38,638 nucleotides of DNA from an uncultured Eubacteriales bacterium (GTDB taxonomy: Bacteria > Bacillota > Clostridia > Oscillospirales > CAG-272): NCBI GenBank assembly GCA_934489945.1, contig CAKSSY010000008.1:1-38638 (forward strand), written 5' to 3'. The notes below the pieces were generated by a model. The model saw only the letters and a list, made by a program, of their open reading frames with translations. It ran no database searches and was not told where the DNA came from. Shown one piece after another: positions 24,853-32,757 of this stretch. Made by a program: the position numbers and the translations under genes. Position 1 is the first letter of the stretch. Each line of letters opens with the position of its first letter.

Positions 24853-26036
24853 TGGACTACAGCAAGGTTTTATCCAAGACCGCGGTTTCTTTGAAGCCGT
24901 CCGGCATACGAAAATTTTTCGATTTAGTTGGCAACATGAATGACATTGTTGCTCTCACGGTCGGTCAGCCGGATTTTGCAACACCATGGCATATTCGTGA
25001 AGCCGGCATTGAAAGTCTCGAAAAAGGAATGACATATTATACCTCAAACGCTGGAACACCGGAACTTCGTTCCGAAATCTCCGCTTATATGATGCGTCGT
25101 TTCGGTTTGCAATATGATGCCTCTACGGAAACCATTGTCACAGTCGGCGGATCGGAGGCGATTGACATTGCCGTAAGGGCAATTGTAGAGCCGAGCGACG
25201 AGGTCATTATTCCGACTCCATGCTTTGTTTGTTACGAGCCGATTGTAAAACTGGCGGGCGGCACTCCCGTCATTTTGAAAACCGAACGGAAGGATGAATT
25301 CAGACTGAATCCGGAAGCTCTTAAATCGCTTATCACACCAAAAACAAAAATGCTGATTCTTCCCTTTCCGAACAATCCGACAGGTGCCATTATGACCCGC
25401 GAGGAATTGGAGGACATTGCCTCTGTTTTGCGAGGCACTGATATCATGGTACTTTCGGACGAGATTTATGCCGAACTGACCTATGGAGGGCACCACATTT
25501 CCATCGCAAACATCCCGGATATGTGGGAGCGTACAATCGTTGTCAACGGCTTTTCCAAGGCGTATGCCATGACCGGGTGGCGTCTCGGATTTTTATGTGC
25601 ACCTGCCCCGATTATCAAGCAAATGCTGAAAATCCATCAGTTTGCCATTATGTGTGCACCAACCACTTCACAGCTTGCTGCAATTGAGGCAATGAAGAAC
25701 GGAGATGCTGATATTCAGATGATGGCGGAAGAATACGATCGTCGTCGCAAATATATTTATTCGGGATTGAAAAACATCGGTATTGATGCTTTTGAACCCA
25801 AAGGTGCTTTTTATATTTTCCCCGATATCGGGCAATTTGGAATGTCAAGTGACAAGTTCTGTGAAAAACTCCTTTACGGTTACAAATGTGCCATTATTCC
25901 CGGCACTGCTTTCGGGGAAAGCGGCGAGGGATTTTCCCGCATTTCCTATGCGTATTCCATCAAGCACATCACATCCGCTTTAGAGCGCATAGATGCTTTT
26001 GTCACAGACATAAAAAAAGGAGTCGTCAAAAGTTGA
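24852..26036 (+). CDS. Class I/II aminotransferase (aspartate/PatA type)
   Basis: PLP-dependent fold type I transaminase, 394 residues. Key blocks: TVGQPDFATPWHI, YYTSNAGTPELR, VTVGGSEAIDIA, PFPNNPTGAIM, LSDEIYAELTY and FSKAYAMTGWRLGF, with the PLP Lys at 236. It resembles the group including aspartate aminotransferase and N-acetyl-LL-diaminopimelate aminotransferase; the exact substrate cannot be read. Translationally coupled to the upstream Lrp regulator, an arrangement common in Clostridia. A terminator follows. Confidence 0.92.
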   Translation: MDYSKVLSKTAVSLKPSGIRKFFDLVGNMNDIVALTVGQPDFATPWHIREAGIESLEKGMTYYTSNAGTPELRSEISAYMMRRFGLQYDASTETIVTVGGSEAIDIAVRAIVEPSDEVIIPTPCFVCYEPIVKLAGGTPVILKTERKDEFRLNPEALKSLITPKTKMLILPFPNNPTGAIMTREELEDIASVLRGTDIMVLSDEIYAELTYGGHHISIANIPDMWERTIVVNGFSKAYAMTGWRLGFLCAPAPIIKQMLKIHQFAIMCAPTTSQLAAIEAMKNGDADIQMMAEEYDRRRKYIYSGLKNIGIDAFEPKGAFYIFPDIGQFGMSSDKFCEKLLYGYKCAIIPGTAFGESGEGFSRISYAYSIKHITSALERIDAFVTDIKKGVVKS

Positions 26037-26086
26037 AACCCGTATTATAAATAAAAGGCTGTCTCAAACAGCCATCCAAAAGCAAG

Positions 26087-26127
26087 AGCGGTTGTTCTCT
26101 ACCAAGCGTATTGAACAACCGCTTTTT
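26087..26127 (+). terminator. Rho-independent terminator after the aminotransferase gene
   Basis: Perfect 11-bp stem 26087-26097 with 26113-26123, then T5. A smaller hairpin (26057-26062 with 26068-26073) precedes it. It lies between convergent genes. Confidence 0.88.
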
Positions 26128-26162
26128 GTTGTAAAAATGAAGTAGAATTCCCGACGTTTTTA

Positions 26163-27926
26163 TTAAACCTTACTAACCTTGATTTCGGGAGAAAATGCCT
26201 TGTGAAGTTTCAACTCGGTGTAATCCTCTCCGAATCGATCAATCATACCCGAAATAAACGGCAACGGAATTTCCGATATCTGCTTCAGCATATCCGATGT
26301 GGCATCAGCAACAAAATCCTCACCCGGAATTTCGGTATGACGGATTATGGCATTCCCTCGCCCGTCAAATACAATTTTTAAAACTCTGGAACAGGGGGTT
26401 TCCAAAAAATCGAGACGGACAATGAGTACAAGTCGATCATCCTCATTATGACGAAATTTTGCCGAGCAAGCAATTAAAAAATTGTTTTTCCCGAAAGAAC
26501 AGGATTCGATTGTCGGGCAATCAAAACCAAGTGCAAATGCATAGGTCGTCCCATTCTCATAATAGGACAAATACGGAATCCCATCCTTCTTTTGCAAAAT
26601 CATTTTGTCAAAGCCCTTGGTATATTCATTTTGAACCGCCTGTAAGATCAACGGCATGACACCGACCGCATTTTTATCTCCTCCGGCATATCGGTACTCT
26701 CCTGTCACGGAATCAAACAAATCAGGGGTCTTTTTCGGTTTGTTAAACAATTTTGACCAAAATGTCGATTTCGGCGTATGAACGGTATAAAGAGAAAGTG
26801 CGTCTACGGTTTCTTTCAATTTCCGATTGCTCTTTATGTCCTGCGGCAATTCTTTTTCAAAATCTCTGTCAAATGCCTCCAACAGATAGTGAAAATAGTT
26901 ACTTTGCTGAAAAAATTCTCCGTTTCCGGCATTGGATACAACAACCAAACCATTTCTGCGAAAACCTATTACATTTTGTCCCAACATGCCATTAAACAAA
27001 AAGGTATCCGTCTTTTTTCCAACCCAAATCTGGTAACCGTAATCGAAACTTGCGCTTTCTTCCTGTACATCAACCTGCTTTGCCGTTGCCATCTGAATAT
27101 ATTCGCGGGACACGATCTGCTGTCCTTCATAAACACCATCACACATTACCATATAGCCGATCTTGGCAAAATCCTCCGGCAAAATATATAGTCCCCAACC
27201 GCCTTTGTCTATATCCTGCGGAGATTTCTCCCAATAATAATTTACAATCCCGAGAGGTTTGAAAAGTCGTTTGTCCAAAAATTCGGACAGTTTGAGCCCT
27301 GTCTTTTTCGTAACAATTGCCGACAAAAGATACGTGTTCAAACTATTGTATTTAAAAGTTTTTCCAATCTCTCCCTTTGTGGCAAAATTCAGGTAGTCCT
27401 TAATCCAGTCTGTTGTTGTCATGGATTCCGCTTCGCTGAACAAAATCGTAGCTCTCATTGTCAGAAGGTCATCCACGCAAAGGTCCTTCAGCTTAATTCT
27501 CGCAATCGGTCCCGGCTCTTTCGGAAAAATATCCAGAATTTTTTCATCCAATGAAAGAATGCCATCATCAATCAACATACCGACAGCGAGCGAGGTCACA
27601 CTCTTGCAAGCGGAAAATGTATATTTCCATACATCTGTCCTTTGGGCACCGAACCCAGCTTCGCAAAGTATTTTCCCGTTTCTGAGAATCAGAATATCGT
27701 GCATATTCAAAGTGTCGTCTGCACGAAGCTGATTCAGAAATTTCTCAATTAATCCGGATGGAATTCCCTCGGCTTCCGGTGTGCATCTTTCAAGTTTTTT
27801 CCCCTGTTTTTCAAAAGAATAGGGCGGTTTAAAAGATGTCATCTGAATCAAAGGTTGTGTAGCGTTTTTAGAATCCAAAATTCTTGTGACCAGCACAGCG
27901 GGAGGTGGCAACAAAAAGGAATTCAT
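26163..27926 (-). CDS. Serine hydrolase, class C beta-lactamase/penicillin-binding family
   Basis: 587 residues, no signal peptide (starts MNSFLLPPPAVLV). The N-terminal catalytic domain carries SACK (Ser 105, Lys 108) and KYNS (Tyr 193, in the YxN/S position), as in class C beta-lactamase-like esterases and peptidases; a third HxG/KTG-like motif is not clear. The C-terminal 200 residues are beta-rich and resemble no family I know. GGAGG lies just upstream of the ATG. It follows metA by 13 bases as last gene of the minus-strand run, so expression is probably linked. Substrate unknown; an antibiotic-resistance role is unlikely for a cytosolic protein. Confidence 0.83.
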   Translation of the reverse strand: MNSFLLPPPAVLVTRILDSKNATQPLIQMTSFKPPYSFEKQGKKLERCTPEAEGIPSGLIEKFLNQLRADDTLNMHDILILRNGKILCEAGFGAQRTDVWKYTFSACKSVTSLAVGMLIDDGILSLDEKILDIFPKEPGPIARIKLKDLCVDDLLTMRATILFSEAESMTTTDWIKDYLNFATKGEIGKTFKYNSLNTYLLSAIVTKKTGLKLSEFLDKRLFKPLGIVNYYWEKSPQDIDKGGWGLYILPEDFAKIGYMVMCDGVYEGQQIVSREYIQMATAKQVDVQEESASFDYGYQIWVGKKTDTFLFNGMLGQNVIGFRRNGLVVVSNAGNGEFFQQSNYFHYLLEAFDRDFEKELPQDIKSNRKLKETVDALSLYTVHTPKSTFWSKLFNKPKKTPDLFDSVTGEYRYAGGDKNAVGVMPLILQAVQNEYTKGFDKMILQKKDGIPYLSYYENGTTYAFALGFDCPTIESCSFGKNNFLIACSAKFRHNEDDRLVLIVRLDFLETPCSRVLKIVFDGRGNAIIRHTEIPGEDFVADATSDMLKQISEIPLPFISGMIDRFGEDYTELKLHKAFSPEIKVSKV

Positions 27927-27939
27927 AATTTTTCCTCCT

Positions 27940-28857
27940 CTATTTTAGTTCTTTCAGATTATATGGAGTCGTTTGATATACAAAGTAATTCAACCAATTT
28001 GAAAAAAGAAGATTGGCATGAGACCGCCATTCGACAACCGGAGGTTTCGTATCATCGTTATCCGGAAAATAATTTTTCGGCATTTCAATCGGAAGTCCGG
28101 AGTTTTTGTCACGTTGATATTCCCGATTCAGTGTTCCCGCATCATATTCCGAATGTCCTGTAATAAATATTTGTCTTCCGTTCTCCGTCGACACAGCATA
28201 CACCCCCGCTTCATCGGAAACGGCAAGAATCTTAAGTGCGGAACACGACTCTACATCTTCAAAACGGACAGTCGTATGTCGGGAATGAGGAACCATAAAA
28301 ACATCGTCAAAACCGCGAAAAAGAATTGAGCTTTTTCTGACGACTCTATGTGAAAAAACACCGAACAGTTTTTTTTCAAGCGGATATTTTGGAATTCCGA
28401 AATGATAATAAAGTCCTGCCTGTGCTCCCCAACAAATATGAAAGGTACTGTGAACATGTCGCTTTGACCACTCCATAATCTCACACAATTCCTTCCAATA
28501 CTCCACTTGCTCAAACGGCAACTGTTCTACGGGAGCCCCCGTAACAATCATGCCGTCAAAAGATTCCTCCCGTACATCATCAAAGGTTTTATAAAACGAA
28601 GCCAGATGTTCACGGGAAATATTTTTGGATTCATAACTTTTGGTGTGTAAAAGTTCAATCTCGACCTGAAGTGCCGTATTTCCGAGTAATCGCATAAGCT
28701 GCGTTTCCGTATCAATCTTTGTCGGCATCAAATTCACAATAGCAATTCGCAAAGGGCGAATATCCTGTGTCACCGCCCGATTTTCATCCATGACAAATAT
28801 GTTTTCATTCGTCAGCGTCTTATATGCGGGAAGTTCGTTTGGTATTTTGATCGGCAT
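27940..28857 (-). CDS. metA: Homoserine O-acyltransferase, predicted acetyl-CoA type
   Basis: First committed step of methionine synthesis from homoserine. 305 residues of the MetA glutamine-amidotransferase-like fold, with catalytic Cys 142 (FHICWGAQAG), His 235 and Glu 237 (ITGHSEYD). Residue 111 is Glu (GAPVE); in studied homologues Glu here goes with acetyl-CoA and Gly with succinyl-CoA. I therefore predict homoserine O-acetyltransferase activity despite the usual succinyltransferase name. Downstream of metY by 14 bases. No SAM riboswitch or T-box is seen, in line with its place inside a longer operon. Confidence 0.95.
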   Translation of the reverse strand: MPIKIPNELPAYKTLTNENIFVMDENRAVTQDIRPLRIAIVNLMPTKIDTETQLMRLLGNTALQVEIELLHTKSYESKNISREHLASFYKTFDDVREESFDGMIVTGAPVEQLPFEQVEYWKELCEIMEWSKRHVHSTFHICWGAQAGLYYHFGIPKYPLEKKLFGVFSHRVVRKSSILFRGFDDVFMVPHSRHTTVRFEDVESCSALKILAVSDEAGVYAVSTENGRQIFITGHSEYDAGTLNREYQRDKNSGLPIEMPKNYFPDNDDTKPPVVEWRSHANLLFSNWLNYFVYQTTPYNLKELK

Positions 28858-28871
28858 ATAGGTGTGACTCC

Positions 28872-30155
28872 TTAGCGAATCTGATTCAATGCCTGTGCAA
28901 TATCGTCAATCAGATCCTGCGAATTTTCAATTCCGCAAGAAAGACGAACAAGATCCGGCGACACTCCTGCCGCAACCAGCTCTGCATCATTCATCTGACG
29001 ATGTGTAGTACTTGCGGGGTGCAAGCAACAAGACCGGGCATCAGCAACATGAGTTTCAATGGCAATCAGCTTCAGACTTCTCATAAAGGTCTCTGCCGCC
29101 TCTCTGCCCCCTTCAAAACCGAAACTGATCACACCGCAGGAGCCATCCGGAAGATATTTTTGTGCAAGCAAATAATACGGATCCTTGGGCAAGCCGCAAT
29201 ATCTTACCCACGAAATCTTCGGATTGCCGTCAAGAAACTCCGCAATCTTCTGTGCATTTTCGCAATGACGCTTCATTCGGACATGAAGACTTTCCAATCC
29301 CAAATTCAACAAAAAAGCATGAAACGGCGATTGAATAGAACCAAAATCTCTCATCAACTGTGAGGTTGCTTTCACAATGAAGGCTTTTTCCTGTCCGAAT
29401 TTCTTTACATAAATCACACCATGATAGCTTTCATCCGGGGTGCAAAGTCCGGGAAACTTGTCCGCATACCGCTCCCAATCAAATTTTCCGGAATCCACAA
29501 TGCAACCCCCCACAGCAGCACCGTGACCATCCATATATTTGGTAGTGGAATGGGTAACAATATCTGCTCCCCATTCAAAAGGTCGACAGTTAATTGGAGT
29601 TGCAAACGTATTGTCAACGATCAGCGGAACCCCATGACGATGTGCCGCATTCGCAAATTTCTCAATATCCAAAACACAAAGAGCGGGATTCGCAATCGTT
29701 TCTCCGAATACTGCCTTGGTATTTGGCTTGAACGCAGCATTCAGTTCTTCTTCGCTGCAATCCGGTGACACAAACGTGAAATCAATTCCCATTTTTCTCA
29801 TGGTAACAGCAAACAAATTATAGGTTCCCCCATAAATTGAGGAGCTTGCTATAACATGATCTCCGCAATTCGCAATATTGAATACGGCATAAAAATTCGC
29901 CGATTGCCCGGACGAGGTCAGCATTGCGGCAGTTCCGCCTTCAAGATCGGCAATTTTTGCCGCCACGGCATCATTGGTCGGATTCTGAAGTCTTGTATAA
30001 AAATATCCCTCAGCCTCAAGATCAAACAGCCTTCCCATATCCTCACCGGTAGCATATTGAAAAGTTGTACTTTGAACAATCGGAACCTGTCTTGGCTCTC
30101 CATTTCCCGGTATATAACCGCTCTGTACGCACTTGGTTTCTATTCTTCGTTTCAT
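28872..30155 (-). CDS. metY: O-acetylhomoserine sulfhydrylase (homocysteine synthase)
   Basis: PLP enzyme that makes homocysteine from O-acetylhomoserine and sulfide. 427 residues of the Cys/Met metabolism family: YTRLQNPTNDAVAAKIADLEGG, SSGQSA, DNTFATPINCRPFEWGADIV and THSTTKYMDGHG, with the PLP Lys at 206. The ATG at 30155 is chosen because GAAAGGA lies six to seven bases upstream; the in-frame ATG at 30170 would place that site inside the coding region. Together with metA it gives direct sulfhydrylation in two steps. Confidence 0.95.
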   Translation of the reverse strand: MKRRIETKCVQSGYIPGNGEPRQVPIVQSTTFQYATGEDMGRLFDLEAEGYFYTRLQNPTNDAVAAKIADLEGGTAAMLTSSGQSANFYAVFNIANCGDHVIASSSIYGGTYNLFAVTMRKMGIDFTFVSPDCSEEELNAAFKPNTKAVFGETIANPALCVLDIEKFANAAHRHGVPLIVDNTFATPINCRPFEWGADIVTHSTTKYMDGHGAAVGGCIVDSGKFDWERYADKFPGLCTPDESYHGVIYVKKFGQEKAFIVKATSQLMRDFGSIQSPFHAFLLNLGLESLHVRMKRHCENAQKIAEFLDGNPKISWVRYCGLPKDPYYLLAQKYLPDGSCGVISFGFEGGREAAETFMRSLKLIAIETHVADARSCCLHPASTTHRQMNDAELVAAGVSPDLVRLSCGIENSQDLIDDIAQALNQIR

Positions 30156-30166
30156 TTCTGTTCCTT

Positions 30167-30913
30167 TCATCTAAACGGCGTTATGCCATCTTGCCGCAAT
30201 GCTTCGATTCTCCGAATCGTATACCACATTTCATCTTCCCGCTCCATGCTGATTCCGCATTTTCTAAACAATACATCCAACAGAAGTCCCGGATTCAGAT
30301 AATTCTCACTTGACACGTTCAAAACGGCATCTATACAAACCGCCCCTTTTTCTTTCTGATAAACCGCATGGAAAGACTTTACCTGCGGAATCAGATTCAA
30401 TTCCTTTTCGCCGGATTTTGTTTTTTTCACAACCATCAATTCGTTTTCCGAAAGCAACTGATTCATTGCTTCAGCAGTTTCAGGTCCGACATCCGGTGTT
30501 CCGATCTCCATCTCATATTCCGACCATATATAATCGGAAAACTTCGTTTTTGGCACATAGACATCCAAAATCCGCATTTCATCGGTCACTTCCCGATTTA
30601 ACAGTTCCTTCATTTCTTCATACGAAATCTCCCGATCCACACGAATGTCAATCATCTCACACTCACTCTCCATTCCAATGGAAAGCGGCGGAGAAAAAAC
30701 GATTTTGATATGTGGATTAAATCCCTGTGTATACCATACAGGAATTCCCGATCTGACAAAAATTCGATGTATGGTTCTTTGCAAATCCAGATGAGATATA
30801 TACTGTAAGTTTCCGACTTTGCGAAACAGAATCCGCACGGGAAGCGGTTCTGCAAGCACAGGTCGTGATTTTTTGTTGTAACAGGCTTTTACTTGCTCCA
30901 TTTCGGACAACAC
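30167..30913 (-). CDS. DUF2344 protein (TIGR03936-type, radical-SAM-linked)
   Basis: 248 residues with the family opening LPVRILFRKVGNLQYISHLDLQRTIHRIF and YTQGFNPHIKIVFSPPLSIG. The start is GTG at 30913, with GGAGGGGA about nine bases upstream; it lies 25 bases inside the end of the radical SAM gene, so the two are coupled. The family is nearly always adjacent or fused to TIGR03960-type radical SAM proteins, suggesting that the pair acts on one substrate. The reaction is unknown; context beside rRNA-modification genes suggests an RNA or translation role. Confidence 0.9.
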   Translation of the reverse strand: MLSEMEQVKACYNKKSRPVLAEPLPVRILFRKVGNLQYISHLDLQRTIHRIFVRSGIPVWYTQGFNPHIKIVFSPPLSIGMESECEMIDIRVDREISYEEMKELLNREVTDEMRILDVYVPKTKFSDYIWSEYEMEIGTPDVGPETAEAMNQLLSENELMVVKKTKSGEKELNLIPQVKSFHAVYQKEKGAVCIDAVLNVSSENYLNPGLLLDVLFRKCGISMEREDEMWYTIRRIEALRQDGITPFR

Positions 30914-32757
30914 GATCTCTCCCCTCCGAGTTTATTGACACCGCATCCATTGCAATGCTCTCTGCAGTTGGGTGTTACGATCCCGGCATATGCTTTTTCA
31001 CACTCACGTTTGAAAAAACTTTTATCCACACCACAGTCAATGATATCCCACGGCAGAATCTCATCTTTGCCGATTGCGCGATTGGCATAGAATTCGGGAC
31101 GAATGCCGGATCTTTCCAAAACAGAAAGCCATTTTTCATAATTGAAATATTCATCCCACGCGTCAAATACAAAACCTTCTTCACAAGCAAGCGCAAGAGC
31201 CCGCGACAGACGACGGTCGCCTCTGGCAAGAACCGCCTCAATCCGCGATGTGCCGGGGTCGTGAAACAGATATCGAATTTTTCTGTCTGTGATCTTGCTG
31301 CCGAGATATTTTTGCTTTTCTACAAAAGTTTCCGCCATATCCTGAGGCTCCCATTGAAACGGTGTAAAAGGCTTTGGTACAAAGCACGCAACACTGATTG
31401 TCACCTGCGGAGCCCGTGCTTTATTGTGGTTGGGATTCTGATAATATGCCTCAATCACCCTCTTCGCCAATTCGGCAATTCCTTCAAGATCCTCATTCGT
31501 CTCTGTAGGCAATCCCATCATGAAATAGAGTTTAACCTGTGATTTCCCGGCATCAAATGCCACATTTACTGCGCGCATCAGATCTGCTTCCTTCACATTT
31601 TTGTTTATCACATCCCGCAACCGCTGTGTACCTGCCTCCGGTGCAAAAGTAAGGGACGAGCTACGCACCGATGCCACTTTGTCCATCAGTTCTTTGGTAA
31701 AACTATCTACCCGCAAAGACGGCAATGACAGGCTGACCATATTATCATCGGTCCATTCCATCAGCTTGTCCGTAAGCTCCGGAAGTTGTGTATAATCGCT
31801 GATAGAAAGCGAAGAAAGAGAAATCTCATCGTATCCCGTAGATTCAAACAAACATTTCGCCTGATCATTCAGCACGTCCGCCGTCTTCTCCCGAACGGGA
31901 CGGTAAACCATGCCTGCCTGACAAAAACGACATCCGCGGATACAACCGCGATAAACCTCAAGCATAATACGATCATGAACCGTCTCAATGTAAGGCATAA
32001 CCACTTTTTTCGGAAAGTAGGACTTATCCATGTCCTTCATAATACGTTTTGTGATTTTTTTCGGAATGTCCTCGTAAATCGGTCGATATTCCTTTATTGT
32101 CCCATCCTCATGATAGTCAACTTCATAAAACGACGGCACGTACAAACCGCCGATTGTTTTTGCCGCTTCATAAAGAAACTCTTTCTTTGTGTAGTGACCA
32201 CTTTCCTTCATCTCTATATATAGCTTAGTAAACTCAACCAGCATATCTTCACCTTCGCCAATCGAAAAGCAATCGAAAAAGTCGGCAACAGGTTCTGCAT
32301 TATATGCACAAGGTCCACCACCGATCACAATCGGAAAGGAATCATCCCGATCTTTCGCATACAAAGGAATTCCGGCAAGTTTCAACATGGCAAGAACATT
32401 CGTATAAGACATTTCATATTGAAGAGTAAAACCAACAATATCAAATTCCGTAAGAGGATCCTTGCTCTCATGTGCCGTCAAAGGAAGATGGCACTTCTGC
32501 ATTTTCTCAATCATATCCGTCCACGGGGTGTAGACCCGCTCACACCAAATGTCGTCTTCATGATTCAAAACACCGTAAAGAATACGGATTCCAAGATTTG
32601 ACATTCCGATCTCATAGGTATCCGGAAAACAAAATGCCCATCTTGCTTTTACAGCTTTTTTATCTTTTATGATCTGATTATATTCGCCACCGGAATAACG
32701 TCCCGGTTTTGTTACAGATTTCAGAATCGTACTGTTGTTTTTCATTTTTTCGCTCAT
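30889..32757 (-). CDS. TIGR03960-family B12-binding-domain/radical SAM protein
   Basis: 622 residues. N-terminal B12-binding-like domain (about 40-180, GMSNLGIRILYGVLNHE and VIGGGPCAYNAEP); radical SAM core with CIRGCRFC (Cys 272, 276, 279) binding the 4Fe-4S cluster; a C-terminal Cys-rich segment (CREHCNGCG) that may bind a second metal. The start is ATG 32757, overlapping the upstream stop (ATGA); a second ATG at 32745 is also possible, and the frame running further upstream lies within the previous gene. It is paired with the DUF2344 gene. Its substrate is unknown. Confidence 0.92.
   Translation of the reverse strand: MSEKMKNNSTILKSVTKPGRYSGGEYNQIIKDKKAVKARWAFCFPDTYEIGMSNLGIRILYGVLNHEDDIWCERVYTPWTDMIEKMQKCHLPLTAHESKDPLTEFDIVGFTLQYEMSYTNVLAMLKLAGIPLYAKDRDDSFPIVIGGGPCAYNAEPVADFFDCFSIGEGEDMLVEFTKLYIEMKESGHYTKKEFLYEAAKTIGGLYVPSFYEVDYHEDGTIKEYRPIYEDIPKKITKRIMKDMDKSYFPKKVVMPYIETVHDRIMLEVYRGCIRGCRFCQAGMVYRPVREKTADVLNDQAKCLFESTGYDEISLSSLSISDYTQLPELTDKLMEWTDDNMVSLSLPSLRVDSFTKELMDKVASVRSSSLTFAPEAGTQRLRDVINKNVKEADLMRAVNVAFDAGKSQVKLYFMMGLPTETNEDLEGIAELAKRVIEAYYQNPNHNKARAPQVTISVACFVPKPFTPFQWEPQDMAETFVEKQKYLGSKITDRKIRYLFHDPGTSRIEAVLARGDRRLSRALALACEEGFVFDAWDEYFNYEKWLSVLERSGIRPEFYANRAIGKDEILPWDIIDCGVDKSFFKRECEKAYAGIVTPNCREHCNGCGVNKLGGERSCCPKWSK

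Noticed and set aside
26057..26073. Hairpin containing GGCTGT...ACAGCC, possibly an IS end
   Set aside because: Only a short 6-bp inverted repeat, with no transposase, no target duplication and a proper terminator just after it.
26163..27926. Beta-lactamase-like protein as an antibiotic-resistance gene
   Set aside because: It has no signal peptide and sits in a metabolic operon; the family includes many esterases and peptidases.
28858..30166. Search for a SAM riboswitch or T-box near metA/metY
   Set aside because: Gaps between genes are 14 bases or less, so no leader RNA can fit.
30156..30170. Upstream ATG (30170) as metY start
   Set aside because: The GAAAGGA ribosome binding site would lie within the coding sequence; ATG 30155 fits its spacing.
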